A stretch of 51,740 nt of DNA from NCBI GenBank assembly GCA_937898415.1, contig CALDLA010000169.1, positions 1 to 51,740 of the forward strand, given 5' to 3'. Source of the stretch: an uncultured Prevotellaceae bacterium. GTDB lineage: Bacteria; Bacteroidota; Bacteroidia; Bacteroidales; Bacteroidaceae. The position numbers and the translations under genes are program-made. The notes beneath the pieces were generated by a model. It saw only the letters and a program-made list of their open reading frames with translations, was not told where the DNA came from and made no database searches. Positions 41,365 through 49,321 of the stretch are shown piece after piece (position 1 is the first letter of the stretch; every line of letters begins with the position of its first letter).

Positions 41365-44145
41365 ATGATGACACAGAATTATGATTTTCTTTCAAGCGTC
41401 CTCACCGCTACTAATGGTGGAGAACGCATCTTTAGAGACATCTTGCCAAATGTGATTGTCAAGGGAAACATTGATGACAAGAAGTTTTCAATCCGCATCG
41501 ACGATGACACGCCATCGGCGATGCTCTGTCCTCCTAATGAGAAGTATAACGACAAGGAATGGCACCTTGTGGACTTCGGCAAGCAGGGAGGCAGGTGGTC
41601 AGCCATAGACTTCTATATGCTGACCCGTGGCTACAACAAAGACCAGTACATGCTTGCATTGCATGAACTGGCAGAGCAGTATGGCGTGAGCGATGAGCTA
41701 AACCCGCATGTTAACATACGCCGTGTTAAGGTGAGAGAAGCCACGCCTGAAGAGAAGAACCTGCCACCGCATATAGAGTTCTTCGATGGTTTTGGCGGTA
41801 TTGATCTAGGGCGTATTTTCGTGCAAAAGGCAAAGTCAGAGCATCTGGAGGCATACGGATGGAAGGCAGTCGAGAAAATTACCAGAATTAGCAAAGATGG
41901 TAAGTTCATAGAGATAACTGCTGATCCGGCAACATATCCGATTTTTGCCGAGGAATGCCACCATATCGACGAACAGGGAAACGACTACATATCGCACTAT
42001 AAGACATACGAGCCTTTCAACCCCAAGAAAGAGTATCGTTTTTCGTCAATAGGCGATGTGCCTGCCGACTATATGTATGGCCGCGACCATCTGCTACGTG
42101 TCTGGCGCAAGGGTGGTGAAAAGAAGCTGCCCGTGGTGCTCGTGGTGAGCGGCGGAAGCGATGCCGTATGCGCTTTGGCTTACGGTTATCCCGCGGTCTG
42201 GTTTAACAGCGAGACACGCCTGCTAAAGGAGGACGAGTTGAGGTGGCTGCAGGAATACTGTGAGCGTGTGGTCTACGTGGCCGACATTGACTCTACTGGT
42301 ATAGTCCAAGCCACAATAGTCTCCCTGTTGCACCCGACGCTTTATACGGCATGGATTAATCCGAAGGATCTTGGCGGTCTCCATGATGCCCGTGGGAAGT
42401 TGCGCAAGGACTTGAAGGATTATCTGACGCTGCATCCGCACCAGAAAGATATGGACCGGCTGATAAACGGAGCAAGATGCGCACAGATATGGGTAACTAA
42501 AATTGACGAGAAGGGCAAGGAGAAGCTGGTATTTTCAGAGTCCAATCTTGTCTATTTCCTGGATCTTCAAGGTTACTGCCAGTTAGAAGATGACAACGAG
42601 CAGAAGCCAAGGTATATTTATATTAAGGACAACATCGTGAAGGAGGTGAAAGCCAAGAGCATCCGTAACTTCCTGAAGGAGTGGTGTGAACGACAAGGTC
42701 TCAGCAGAAGTCTGCAAGACGACCTGATGAAGAACTGCCGCACGACGATTACAGACACCGCCGGCAACCTCAAGATGCGCGACGACCTGGACTTCACTAC
42801 AGCCACATCGACCTCGCAGATGTTTCCTTTTGATAATGGCATGGTTACAGTGACCGCCAAGGGAATAACCTGCCAGGCCCACACCGTCATACCTAATGGT
42901 CACTACGTCTGGGAGGAGAGTGTCATACATCACACATATCGATCCTTAAAGCCCATGTTCATTTGGGAAAAGAACGAAGAGGGCCGCTACATCATCACCT
43001 TTGCCGACGACGCACCGAGTAAAATGATGCAGGTGGTGCGCAATATGGCACGACTGCACTGGCGCAAGAAGGACGAACATGGAATGGAACTGACTGCCGA
43101 AGAGGCTGCCGAGGAGATGCAGGCTCTGGTGGTCATCATTCTTACCATCGGATATCTGTTGCACCGCTACAAATCACCCTCCGCAGCATACGCGCCACTG
43201 CTACTCGACAACGCCATCAGCAATAGTCCAAAAGACCGAAACGGAAGATCCGGCAAAAGTTTCCTGATGAAGGCTGTTGGCGTGTTGCTCCACAGACTTT
43301 ACAAAGACATGCGCAAGGAGTCAAAGAAGAGCAATCTGCAGTTCTCACTGTCGGGTGTAAAGGAGAGCACCGGACTGATTATCATTGATGAGTGCCCTGA
43401 AGATTTTGCCTTCGAAACACTCTATTCCATGATTACCGATGACCTGGAGGTGGAGCGGAAAAAAGAAAATTCCTATATCATCCCGTTCAGTAAGAGCCCG
43501 AAGTTTGTTGTTGCCACCAACAACACGCTGAAAGATCACAGTCCATCGACAGAAGGCCGCTTCGCACCCGTTGTGGTGTCTGACTATTATCATGTGAAGA
43601 CGCCGAAAAACGACTATTGTGAGACACGTCAGATTAGCGACACGTTTGGCATGGATCTCTTGAAAAACGATTATCCTGAAAACGACTTCCAAGCCGACAT
43701 CCACTTCATGTTGGAGTGCTTGCAGATGTTTCTAAGCCTGCCAGAAAAGGATCGCCGTCAGGATCCACCCATGGATCGTATTAATCGTCGTGAACTGCAG
43801 GCTGCCATCGGTAATAACATTCGTGAATGGTTTGATGAAAACCTCTGCGAAGGAAGTGAGTTCCTTAACCGGAAGGTAAGCTCTACTACATTGTATAATG
43901 CCTTCATACAAGACACACGTAGTATCATGTCGCCAAAATCTTTCACTGAAAATCTGAAAAAGTGGTGCCAGTATGCGGAGCACATCCACTGCTACAACCC
44001 AGCATCTGAAACCAATCAGAAAAAAGATGGCGACCGTTGGCAGTTGAGAGAAGGTGAGAAGCGTGTCAACTATTACTACATTCAGACTGTCAAGGCCATC
44101 GAAGAAACACAGAAGAAGTCCATTCAGGAAGAACTGCCCTTCTAA
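41365..44145 (+). CDS. Primase-helicase (TOPRIM-like plus SF3/D5-like ATPase), mobile-element type
   Basis: A 926-residue replication protein. The N-terminus resembles a CHC2-type primase module without zinc cysteines (IRIDDDTPSAMLCPP, WHLVDFGKQGGRWSAIDFYM). A TOPRIM-like region follows (~250-320: VVLVVSGGSDAVCALAYGYP and VVYVADIDSTG). The C-terminal ATPase has Walker A RNGRSGKSFLMKAV (~630), Walker B TGLIIIDECPED (~675) and sensor KFVVATNNTLKDHSPSTEGR (~715). Relatives are encoded by plasmids, prophages and conjugative elements of Bacteroidetes. No integrase, relaxase or structural phage gene is near, so this is either a remnant or part of an accessory module. The catalytic TOPRIM glutamate seems to be missing. 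Confidence 0.82.
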   Translation: MMTQNYDFLSSVLTATNGGERIFRDILPNVIVKGNIDDKKFSIRIDDDTPSAMLCPPNEKYNDKEWHLVDFGKQGGRWSAIDFYMLTRGYNKDQYMLALHELAEQYGVSDELNPHVNIRRVKVREATPEEKNLPPHIEFFDGFGGIDLGRIFVQKAKSEHLEAYGWKAVEKITRISKDGKFIEITADPATYPIFAEECHHIDEQGNDYISHYKTYEPFNPKKEYRFSSIGDVPADYMYGRDHLLRVWRKGGEKKLPVVLVVSGGSDAVCALAYGYPAVWFNSETRLLKEDELRWLQEYCERVVYVADIDSTGIVQATIVSLLHPTLYTAWINPKDLGGLHDARGKLRKDLKDYLTLHPHQKDMDRLINGARCAQIWVTKIDEKGKEKLVFSESNLVYFLDLQGYCQLEDDNEQKPRYIYIKDNIVKEVKAKSIRNFLKEWCERQGLSRSLQDDLMKNCRTTITDTAGNLKMRDDLDFTTATSTSQMFPFDNGMVTVTAKGITCQAHTVIPNGHYVWEESVIHHTYRSLKPMFIWEKNEEGRYIITFADDAPSKMMQVVRNMARLHWRKKDEHGMELTAEEAAEEMQALVVIILTIGYLLHRYKSPSAAYAPLLLDNAISNSPKDRNGRSGKSFLMKAVGVLLHRLYKDMRKESKKSNLQFSLSGVKESTGLIIIDECPEDFAFETLYSMITDDLEVERKKENSYIIPFSKSPKFVVATNNTLKDHSPSTEGRFAPVVVSDYYHVKTPKNDYCETRQISDTFGMDLLKNDYPENDFQADIHFMLECLQMFLSLPEKDRRQDPPMDRINRRELQAAIGNNIREWFDENLCEGSEFLNRKVSSTTLYNAFIQDTRSIMSPKSFTENLKKWCQYAEHIHCYNPASETNQKKDGDRWQLREGEKRVNYYYIQTVKAIEETQKKSIQEELPF

Positions 44146-44178
44146 GCTGTCACGCAGTCACGCAGTCACACAGTGTTT

Positions 44179-44240
44179 CCCGATATTTGGATACTCAGAA
44201 AGTATAAATACTTTGAGGATTTTCAAATATCGGGATTTTC
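44179..44240 (+). terminator. Long hairpin, probable terminator of the primase-helicase gene
   Basis: Outer stem CCCGATATTTG/CAAATATCGGG (44179-44189 with 44224-44234, 11 bp) and inner stem CTCAGAAAGTA/TACTTTGAG around a TAAA loop, followed by ATTTTCG. Confidence 0.7.
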
Positions 44241-44378
44241 GTTTGTGACAGTGTGACACTACACAGAGGATTTATCATATGATTCTGATATTTAGGCAAT
44301 TAAATATATTAAGTGCTGTCACAAACATGTCACATACCTGCCTCAAAGGTGTCACATGCCGATGGATTTCTTGCTACA

Positions 44379-44428
44379 AAGCCTTCCAACACTTTTTTGA
44401 AAGCCATCGGAAAAGTGTTGGAAGGCTT
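44379..44428. repeat. 18-bp perfect inverted repeat with 14-bp spacer
   Basis: AAGCCTTCCAACACTTTT (44379-44396) and its exact reverse complement (44411-44428). No T-run. Extends by three more pairs (TAC/GTA) after one mismatch. Could be a replication, resolution or protein-binding site; not assigned. Confidence 0.75.
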
Positions 44429-44497
44429 CGTAAAAAATGGGGGTATATCATGGCTAAATGTTAACAGGTGAAGAGTGGCAAATATAACTTCAATAAA

Positions 44498-44543
44498 AAG
44501 TAAAAGAGGGGACTGGCAGCTCTCGAAGTCTGTCAGTCCCCTC
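44498..44543 (-). terminator. Terminator of the HU-like gene
   Basis: On the minus strand GAGGGGACTG-A-CAG / CTG-C-CAGTCCCCTC, then TTTTACTTTTTATT. It ends the leftward HU-like gene. Confidence 0.85.
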
Positions 44544-44568
44544 CTCAGATGTTGGCTTGGCCGACTGC

Positions 44569-45324
44569 TTAGCCGCCGGTTCCGGGCAGGTCGTCGTCAT
44601 CGCTGCCGCTCTTGGTGAAGGTCTCAGAAGCCACCTCGCTGCTCTGACCATCCATGATGGCGATGGCCTTCACGGTAGCCGTGGCGCTCAGGGTGATGGG
44701 CTCGCTGTAGAGCGTGCTCTCAGCCGTAGGCGTGCTGCCGTCGGTGGTGTAGCGGATCTCCGCACCCTGCTCAGCCTGGATGCTCACCGACGTGGACGTG
44801 GCAAACGGGTTCGTACCGGTGATCTGGGGAGCCATCACGGTCTGACTTTCGCCGTTGTCGTCGCCATGTTCAGACTCCTCAATAGTGCCCGGGTCGGCAC
44901 TGGTCACGCGCTTCACGATCTCACCGTTGCGGTCGTAGCAGGTGATGTTGATGGCCGTGTTGGCCAACTCCTCCTTCAGCGCCACCGTCGGTGTAAACAC
45001 AATGCGACGGGTACGGATGAGATTCGTCTTGACGTCGTTAACGTCTGCAACAGCTTTAGCGGACAGACCGAACCTCATGTTTCCAAGCCCAGGGAGCGCA
45101 ACGCTGTGCCCTTCCGTAGCCCAGGCCTTGATTACATCACCGGCCCCTTTCCAGCAAGCCTGCATCACGCCCTCGCTCACGCCGGAACGAATGGCCGCCT
45201 CCTTGATCACCTTGTCCTGACCGAGTGTCGAATACAGATCAGGTACCATCACGTAACGGTACACTTCGGGACCGTCTTTGGAGAACTTAAGCTTCTTCTC
45301 CTTCGCTTTGATCTTTAATGCCAT
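44569..45324 (-). CDS. HU-like DNA-binding protein fused to a chitobiase-type Ig domain (HU-HIG type)
   Basis: A 251-residue protein. Residues ~1-130 are a divergent DNABII/HU fold (IKEAAIRSGVSEGVMQACWK, GHSVALPGLGNMRFGLSAKA, RTRRIVFTPTVALKEEL). An acidic linker (~150-165) leads to a chitobiase-C-like domain (~170-235: VSIQAEQGAEIRYTTDGSTP, TATVKAIAIMDGQSSEVASE) and a Gly/Asp-rich end (DDDDLPGTGG). There is no signal peptide, so an Ig-like domain usually found in secreted enzymes is here attached to a nucleoid-type protein. Bacteroidales carry many such HU-HIG proteins of unknown role. Monocistronic, with its own promoter and terminator. Confidence 0.88.
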   Translation of the reverse strand: MALKIKAKEKKLKFSKDGPEVYRYVMVPDLYSTLGQDKVIKEAAIRSGVSEGVMQACWKGAGDVIKAWATEGHSVALPGLGNMRFGLSAKAVADVNDVKTNLIRTRRIVFTPTVALKEELANTAINITCYDRNGEIVKRVTSADPGTIEESEHGDDNGESQTVMAPQITGTNPFATSTSVSIQAEQGAEIRYTTDGSTPTAESTLYSEPITLSATATVKAIAIMDGQSSEVASETFTKSGSDDDDLPGTGG

Positions 45325-45404
45325 ATTTCAAAAAATTTCATGGTATTAAACTATCGTCCGACCATCTACATCGGGTGGTCGATTCCCGCCTTTTTAATAT
45401 GTTA

Positions 45405-45436
45405 CAAAGGTACAAAAAATATCTCAATTATGCAAA
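45405..45436 (-). promoter_or_regulatory. Promoter of the HU-like gene
   Basis: Minus strand TTTG (45436-45433), 20 bp, TACCTTTG (45412-45405). The leader has a small hairpin CGACCA/TGGTCG (near 45358-45382). Confidence 0.85.
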
Positions 45437-45499
45437 TATTTTTGTGATTATTTTACTGAAAATCAACGATTTAAGAATAAAGTAATACATCCCCCTAAG

Positions 45500-45538
45500 A
45501 AAAATCCGCGAGACGCATTGTCGTTTCGCGGATTTTTT
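45500..45538. terminator. Hairpin with A- and T-runs, bidirectional terminator type
   Basis: AAAAATCCGCGA / TCGCGGATTTTT, 12-bp stem around GACGCATTGTCGTT, T-run on the right. It directly abuts the TACCTTTG box at 45540, so it insulates the next promoter or overlaps it. Confidence 0.8.
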
Positions 45539-45547
45539 GTACCTTTG
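45518..45547 (+). promoter_or_regulatory. Promoter for the orphan signal peptide and the PheC fusion gene
   Basis: TTG 45518-45520, 19 bp, TACCTTTG 45540-45547, partly inside the terminator hairpin. Confidence 0.75.
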
Positions 45548-45591
45548 CACAACATTTGTTATCACCGAAGATAATTATAAAAGAAAACAAA

Positions 45592-45732
45592 TATGAAGAA
45601 GTATCTACTTATCATTCTCGCCCTGCTGTGCGCGGTTGCGCAGGGGGCTTGGGCAGACGCAGATAGCAGCAATAGACAATTAAAAAACATATGTTTGGTT
45701 TTATGGCTGAAGAAAACAGACGTAAAGTATTG
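45592..45732 (+). pseudogene. Orphan signal peptide (MKKYLLIILALLCAVAQG...)
   Basis: ATG 45592 starts MKKYLLIILALLCAVAQGAW followed by ADADSS, then an unrelated short stretch (QLKNICLVLWLKK) to TGA near 45730. The signal peptide is nearly the same as that of the 1738-residue protein (LILALLCLVAQGALA), including most bases. The body of the protein is gone and the PheC-fusion gene starts at 45691 in another frame. It appears to be the promoter-plus-5' end of a lost secreted protein. Confidence 0.7.
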
Positions 45733-47460
45733 ATAGGTATAGTTAAGGCAAATATCTTTGCCGTGGTCATCATGGTGATGACAGCAGTAGTCATGCTATG
45801 CAGTACAGCCTCGTTTGCATCGAGTACGGAGAATGATAACAATGCAGCGAGTCAGTATGAGCAGGCAATATTTATTCCACAAGCACCCGACTACAACGAC
45901 GCGACGATGTGGGTGACCGCCGACGGCGACACCGACGGCACAGGAGCCGACATCTTCTACGTGGTATCTACGTGGGAAGAGGACTGGAAAGATGCCGACG
46001 GACGGACGTGTCACTATGCCGACGTGTGGAATGCCACACATCGTGAGCACATGGGCATTGAGATCAACAAGGTGGCGGCGTATATGTCGTCAGGCAACCG
46101 CTTCTTTGCCCCATTCTACCGTCACACCACCATCGAGGCGTTCATGACACAGAACGAGGACACGATCGGGAATCGCACCCGTCTGGCGATGGCCGATGTC
46201 TGCGCAGCCTTCGACCACTTCCAGGCTCAGCGCGACAAGAGTCGTCCGCTCATTATCGCTGGCTTCAGTCAGGGCGGCCTGGCCGTGGTGGAACTGCTGA
46301 AGCACATCGACGACGAGACATACAGTCAGTTGGCTGCGGCATACGTGCTGGGCTACATGGTGACCAATGCCGATATGGCTGAATGCAGCCACATCCGTCC
46401 TGCTGAGGGAGAGACGGACACGGGTGTCACCATTTGCTACAACACGGTGAAGGATGTGAAGTACGTCAACCCCGTCATCGCTGCCTCTGACATCTGCATC
46501 AACCCCGTGAACTGGCGGACGGATGCTACTCCCTCCACCCTCCACGACACCATTACCGTCACCGTCGCACCATCACACCACGTCCTCGTCGTCAGCGGCT
46601 ACAGCGGCTCGGAATATCCTGCCTACAAAGGTTTCATCAACGTGGGTGACATTCACAGCTGCGAGCCTTGGCTCTACAGCGAATGTCTGGCGAAGAACAT
46701 CAAAGTCCGGGCCAAGGAGTGGCGGAAGCTGCACCAGCCGACTGTCACCCGCATTCAGGAGCGTGGCAAGATATTTATTGGTACAACGGGCGATTACCGG
46801 CCGCTGTCCTTCTGCGAGGCCGACGGGACTTACTGGGGCTTCGGTATTGAGGTGGCAAAGGAGATAGCGAAAAGGCTGGGCGTTAGCGTGGAGTTCAAAA
46901 AGACCTCATGGCCTACGCTGACGGCAGATGTGTTGGCAGAACCTCAGAAGTTCGACCTCGCTATTGGCGGTATTACCATCACCGATGCCCGCCGCGAGAC
47001 GATGCTCATGAGCGAGGGCTATCTGGCAAACGGTAAGACCATCCTTTGCCGTGCTTCGGAGGCTGACCGCTACCTGTCGTTGACTGACACCGACAAGCCG
47101 GAAGTCCGCGTGATGGTGAATCCCGGTGGACTGAACGAGAAGTTCGCCAATGAGAACCTGACTCATGCCACCATCATCGTCCACCACAAGAACGAGGAAA
47201 TCCCATCGCTCATTGCCGAGGGCGAAGCCGACGTGATGATAACGGAGATAACAGAGGCTCCGTATTATGTGCAGACCGATGCCCGACTTGCTGCCCCGCT
47301 GTTGAACGCTCCGTTCAATCATGGAGAGATTGGCGTACTGATGCAGAAAGGACAGGAGGATCTGCTGCAGATGGTAAACGCGACCATCCGTCAGATGAAG
47401 GCAGACGGTTCTCTTCGGAAACTACACGAAAAGTATGGATTAGTGTATGCTTATGAATGA
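45691..47460 (+). CDS. Exported fusion: DUF3089 hydrolase + cyclohexadienyl dehydratase-like (PheC) domain
   Basis: A 589-residue protein. After a basic start and a hydrophobic export signal (~18-43) comes a DUF3089 alpha/beta hydrolase (~50-335) with nucleophile GFSQGG (Ser193), a TDTGVTICYNT segment and a late VGDIHSCEPWLY with the likely His; it aligns along its length with the lipoprotein at 24810 (e.g. SINPINWKRD vs CINPVNWRTD). Residues ~350-589 match periplasmic PheC/SBP-3 proteins: FIGTTGDYRPLSF, YWGFGIEVAKEIAKRLGVSV, WPTLTADVLA, GGITITDARRETM, RVMVNPGGLNEKFANENLTH and IIVHHKNEEIP. PheC makes phenylpyruvate from prephenate or phenylalanine from arogenate. No such fusion is known to me; the two parts could cooperate on an aromatic ester. 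Confidence 0.82.
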   Translation: MFGFMAEENRRKVLIGIVKANIFAVVIMVMTAVVMLCSTASFASSTENDNNAASQYEQAIFIPQAPDYNDATMWVTADGDTDGTGADIFYVVSTWEEDWKDADGRTCHYADVWNATHREHMGIEINKVAAYMSSGNRFFAPFYRHTTIEAFMTQNEDTIGNRTRLAMADVCAAFDHFQAQRDKSRPLIIAGFSQGGLAVVELLKHIDDETYSQLAAAYVLGYMVTNADMAECSHIRPAEGETDTGVTICYNTVKDVKYVNPVIAASDICINPVNWRTDATPSTLHDTITVTVAPSHHVLVVSGYSGSEYPAYKGFINVGDIHSCEPWLYSECLAKNIKVRAKEWRKLHQPTVTRIQERGKIFIGTTGDYRPLSFCEADGTYWGFGIEVAKEIAKRLGVSVEFKKTSWPTLTADVLAEPQKFDLAIGGITITDARRETMLMSEGYLANGKTILCRASEADRYLSLTDTDKPEVRVMVNPGGLNEKFANENLTHATIIVHHKNEEIPSLIAEGEADVMITEITEAPYYVQTDARLAAPLLNAPFNHGEIGVLMQKGQEDLLQMVNATIRQMKADGSLRKLHEKYGLVYAYE

Positions 47461-47479
47461 GTAAGTGAAGAAATAGCAA

Positions 47480-48940
47480 TTATACACGGTGCTCCAGCAG
47501 TACGACGTTCTCAACGTGAGGCGTGTGGGGGAACATGTCGACAGGCTGTACCTGGACCACGCGGTAGTCGGTGTCGAGCACCTGCAAATCGCGAGCCTGG
47601 GTGGCAGGGTTGCACGAGACGTAGACGATGCGCTCGGGGGCTGCCCGCAGAATGGTCTTCACTACGTCGGGGTGCATGCCGGCACGGGGCGGGTCGGTGA
47701 TGATGACGTCAGGACGTCCGTGCTCACGGATAAATTCGTCGCTCAGTACGTCCTTCATGTCGCCTGCGTAGAAGAGGGTATTGGTGATGCCGTTGACCTC
47801 GGAATTGACCTTGGCGTCCTCGATGGCTTCAGGTACGTACTCGATGCCGATGACCTTTCCGGCCTTCTTGGCTACGAAGTTGGCGATGGTGCCGGTGCCA
47901 GTGTAGAGGTCGTAGATGAGTGGTGAAGGGTGAGTGGTGAAGGGTGAAGGGTGGGGGGCGAAAGCAAACTCGCGCACGACGCTGTAGAGGTGGTAGGCCT
48001 GCTCGGTGTTGGTCTGGTAGAAGGACTTGGGGCCGACCTTGAAGCGGAGGTCCTCCATGAGCTCGTAGATGTGGTCGGTGCCTTTAAATGTAAGAATCTG
48101 CTGGTCGCCGATGGTGTCGTTGCACTTCTGATTGTCGAGATAGAGTAACGACGTGATTTCCGGGAACTTATCAGCGATGTGCTGCAGTAGTGCTTTGGCC
48201 TCATGCTCACCGCCCGTCTCGTCGTAGTGGAACTGGATGATGACCATCAGTTCGCCGATGGCACTGTTGCGGAAGATAACGTCGCGCAGCAGTCCCACCT
48301 GCTGACGGAGGTCGAAGAAAGAGAGTCCTTCCCTCGTGGCATAGTCACGTATTTCGTTACGGATGCGGTTCTGGACGTCGTCCATGAGCCAGCACCTCTC
48401 GATGGGCAGAATCTTGTCGAAGGCTCCCGTGATGTGGAAACCGATGGCGGGCTGGTCCTTCAGACTCTGGCTCTGGTCGTTGGGAAGGGTGGAGATTTCC
48501 TCCTTCGTCAGGTAACGCTTGTTGGCACAGCCGAAGTCCAGTTTATTGCGGTACTCCTGGGTCTTCACCGAGCCGAGAATGGGTCTGAACTCAGGCAACT
48601 CGATTTTGCCGATGCGTGTCAGCTGATCGAAGACCTGCTGCTGCTTGAACCTGAGTTGCTCGTCGTAGGGCAGGTTCTGCCACTTGCAGCCTCCACAGAC
48701 GCCGAAGTGCTGGCAGAAGGGTAGGGCACGTACCTTGCTCTGTTCGACGAAACGTACGACCTCGCCCTCGGCAAACGAGTGCTTCTTGCGACGTATCTGT
48801 ACGTCGCAGACGTCGCCAGGCACACACCAGGGCACGAATACCACGAGGTCGCCCCAGTGGAACAGGCACTTGCCCTCGGCGGCAACGGCCTCAATCGTCA
48901 CGCCCTCTAACAGGGGTAATGGCTTCTTGCTTCTTCCCAT
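47480..48940 (-). CDS. rlmD: 23S rRNA (uracil-5-)-methyltransferase, RlmD/RumA-like
   Basis: A 486-residue SAM-dependent RNA m5U methyltransferase. An N-terminal TRAM-like domain (~10-70) is followed by iron-sulfur cysteines CQHFGVCGGCKWQ (~85-97) with a fourth Cys in ERCWLM, motif I IYDLYTGTGTIANF, DPPRAGMHPDVV, and the catalytic Cys in VYVSCNPATQARDL. Bacteroidales have one or two such enzymes, so the exact position modified (U747 or U1939) is not certain. Just before motif I a GTGAAGGGTGA repeat inserts APHPSPFTTHPSPL. It starts 5 bp after the Dabb gene and is cotranscribed with it. Confidence 0.9.
   Translation of the reverse strand: MGRSKKPLPLLEGVTIEAVAAEGKCLFHWGDLVVFVPWCVPGDVCDVQIRRKKHSFAEGEVVRFVEQSKVRALPFCQHFGVCGGCKWQNLPYDEQLRFKQQQVFDQLTRIGKIELPEFRPILGSVKTQEYRNKLDFGCANKRYLTKEEISTLPNDQSQSLKDQPAIGFHITGAFDKILPIERCWLMDDVQNRIRNEIRDYATREGLSFFDLRQQVGLLRDVIFRNSAIGELMVIIQFHYDETGGEHEAKALLQHIADKFPEITSLLYLDNQKCNDTIGDQQILTFKGTDHIYELMEDLRFKVGPKSFYQTNTEQAYHLYSVVREFAFAPHPSPFTTHPSPLIYDLYTGTGTIANFVAKKAGKVIGIEYVPEAIEDAKVNSEVNGITNTLFYAGDMKDVLSDEFIREHGRPDVIITDPPRAGMHPDVVKTILRAAPERIVYVSCNPATQARDLQVLDTDYRVVQVQPVDMFPHTPHVENVVLLEHRV
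47919..47953. repeat. GTGAAGGGTGA repeat inside the rRNA methyltransferase gene
   Basis: Tandem GGTGAAGGGTGAGTGGTGAA units on the + strand, read on the minus strand as P-H-P-S-P-F-T-T-H-P-S-P. They sit in a loop before motif I and are related to the GTGAAAAGTGA repeats. Confidence 0.8.
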
Positions 48941-48945
48941 ATCAC

Positions 48946-49251
48946 TTATACTTCAAAATCGAGGCAGGAGCGCTGGACGGTGTAGGGGCGAACCTTCGTG
49001 TTGGCCACGGCCACGTGCTCAGGGTGCTGGGCGTAGCCGCGCAATGCCTCAGCCGACTCCAGGGTAGAGTCGAGCATGACATCGGCGTTCGACGAGTCGA
49101 GCCGTCCGCTGATATTAACTTTCACTTCAAGGAGTCCGGGCACCTTGCCTACCAGTCCCTCCAGTCCGGCCTTGATGCCAGCCTTCACTTCGTTTTTCTG
49201 CTCCTCCGTCAGTTCCGGATTCAGCGTCCACAGGATGATGTGCTTTACCAT
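48946..49251 (-). CDS. Dabb (stress-responsive alpha/beta-barrel) domain protein
   Basis: A 101-residue protein of the Dabb family: VKHIILWTLNPELTEEQK at the start, VPGLLEVKVNISGRLDSSNA in the middle and GYAQHPEHVAVANTKVRPY near the end. These are the standard landmarks. Dimeric barrel proteins of this kind have varied or unknown roles. First gene of a two-gene leftward unit with the rRNA methyltransferase. Confidence 0.9.
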   Translation of the reverse strand: MVKHIILWTLNPELTEEQKNEVKAGIKAGLEGLVGKVPGLLEVKVNISGRLDSSNADVMLDSTLESAEALRGYAQHPEHVAVANTKVRPYTVQRSCLDFEV

Positions 49252-49282
49252 ATTCTATCTGTATGTTTGGTTAATTCGCCGA

Positions 49283-49313
49283 CAAAGGTACGCAAATAAT
49301 TCGGATTGGCCAA
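49283..49313 (-). promoter_or_regulatory. Promoter of the Dabb-rlmD unit
   Basis: Minus strand TTGG (49313-49310), 19 bp, TACCTTTG (49290-49283), 32 bp upstream of the Dabb start. Confidence 0.82.
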
Positions 49314-49321
49314 GAAAAAGG

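Larger units (their letters stand above)
44146..44497. other. Gene-free, hairpin-rich stretch after the primase-helicase
   Basis: No coding region is supported. It holds three CAGTCACG/CAGTCACA direct repeats right after the stop (44148-44174), several scattered TGTCAC/GTGACA boxes (44246-44357), and two long hairpins described separately. It looks like a former replication or integration end rather than ordinary spacer. Confidence 0.6.

Noticed and set aside
44557..45318. Long + strand open frame opposite the HU-like gene
   Set aside because: It mirrors the HU-like gene, lacks recognisable domains, and the minus-strand frame has clear HU motifs, a promoter and a terminator.
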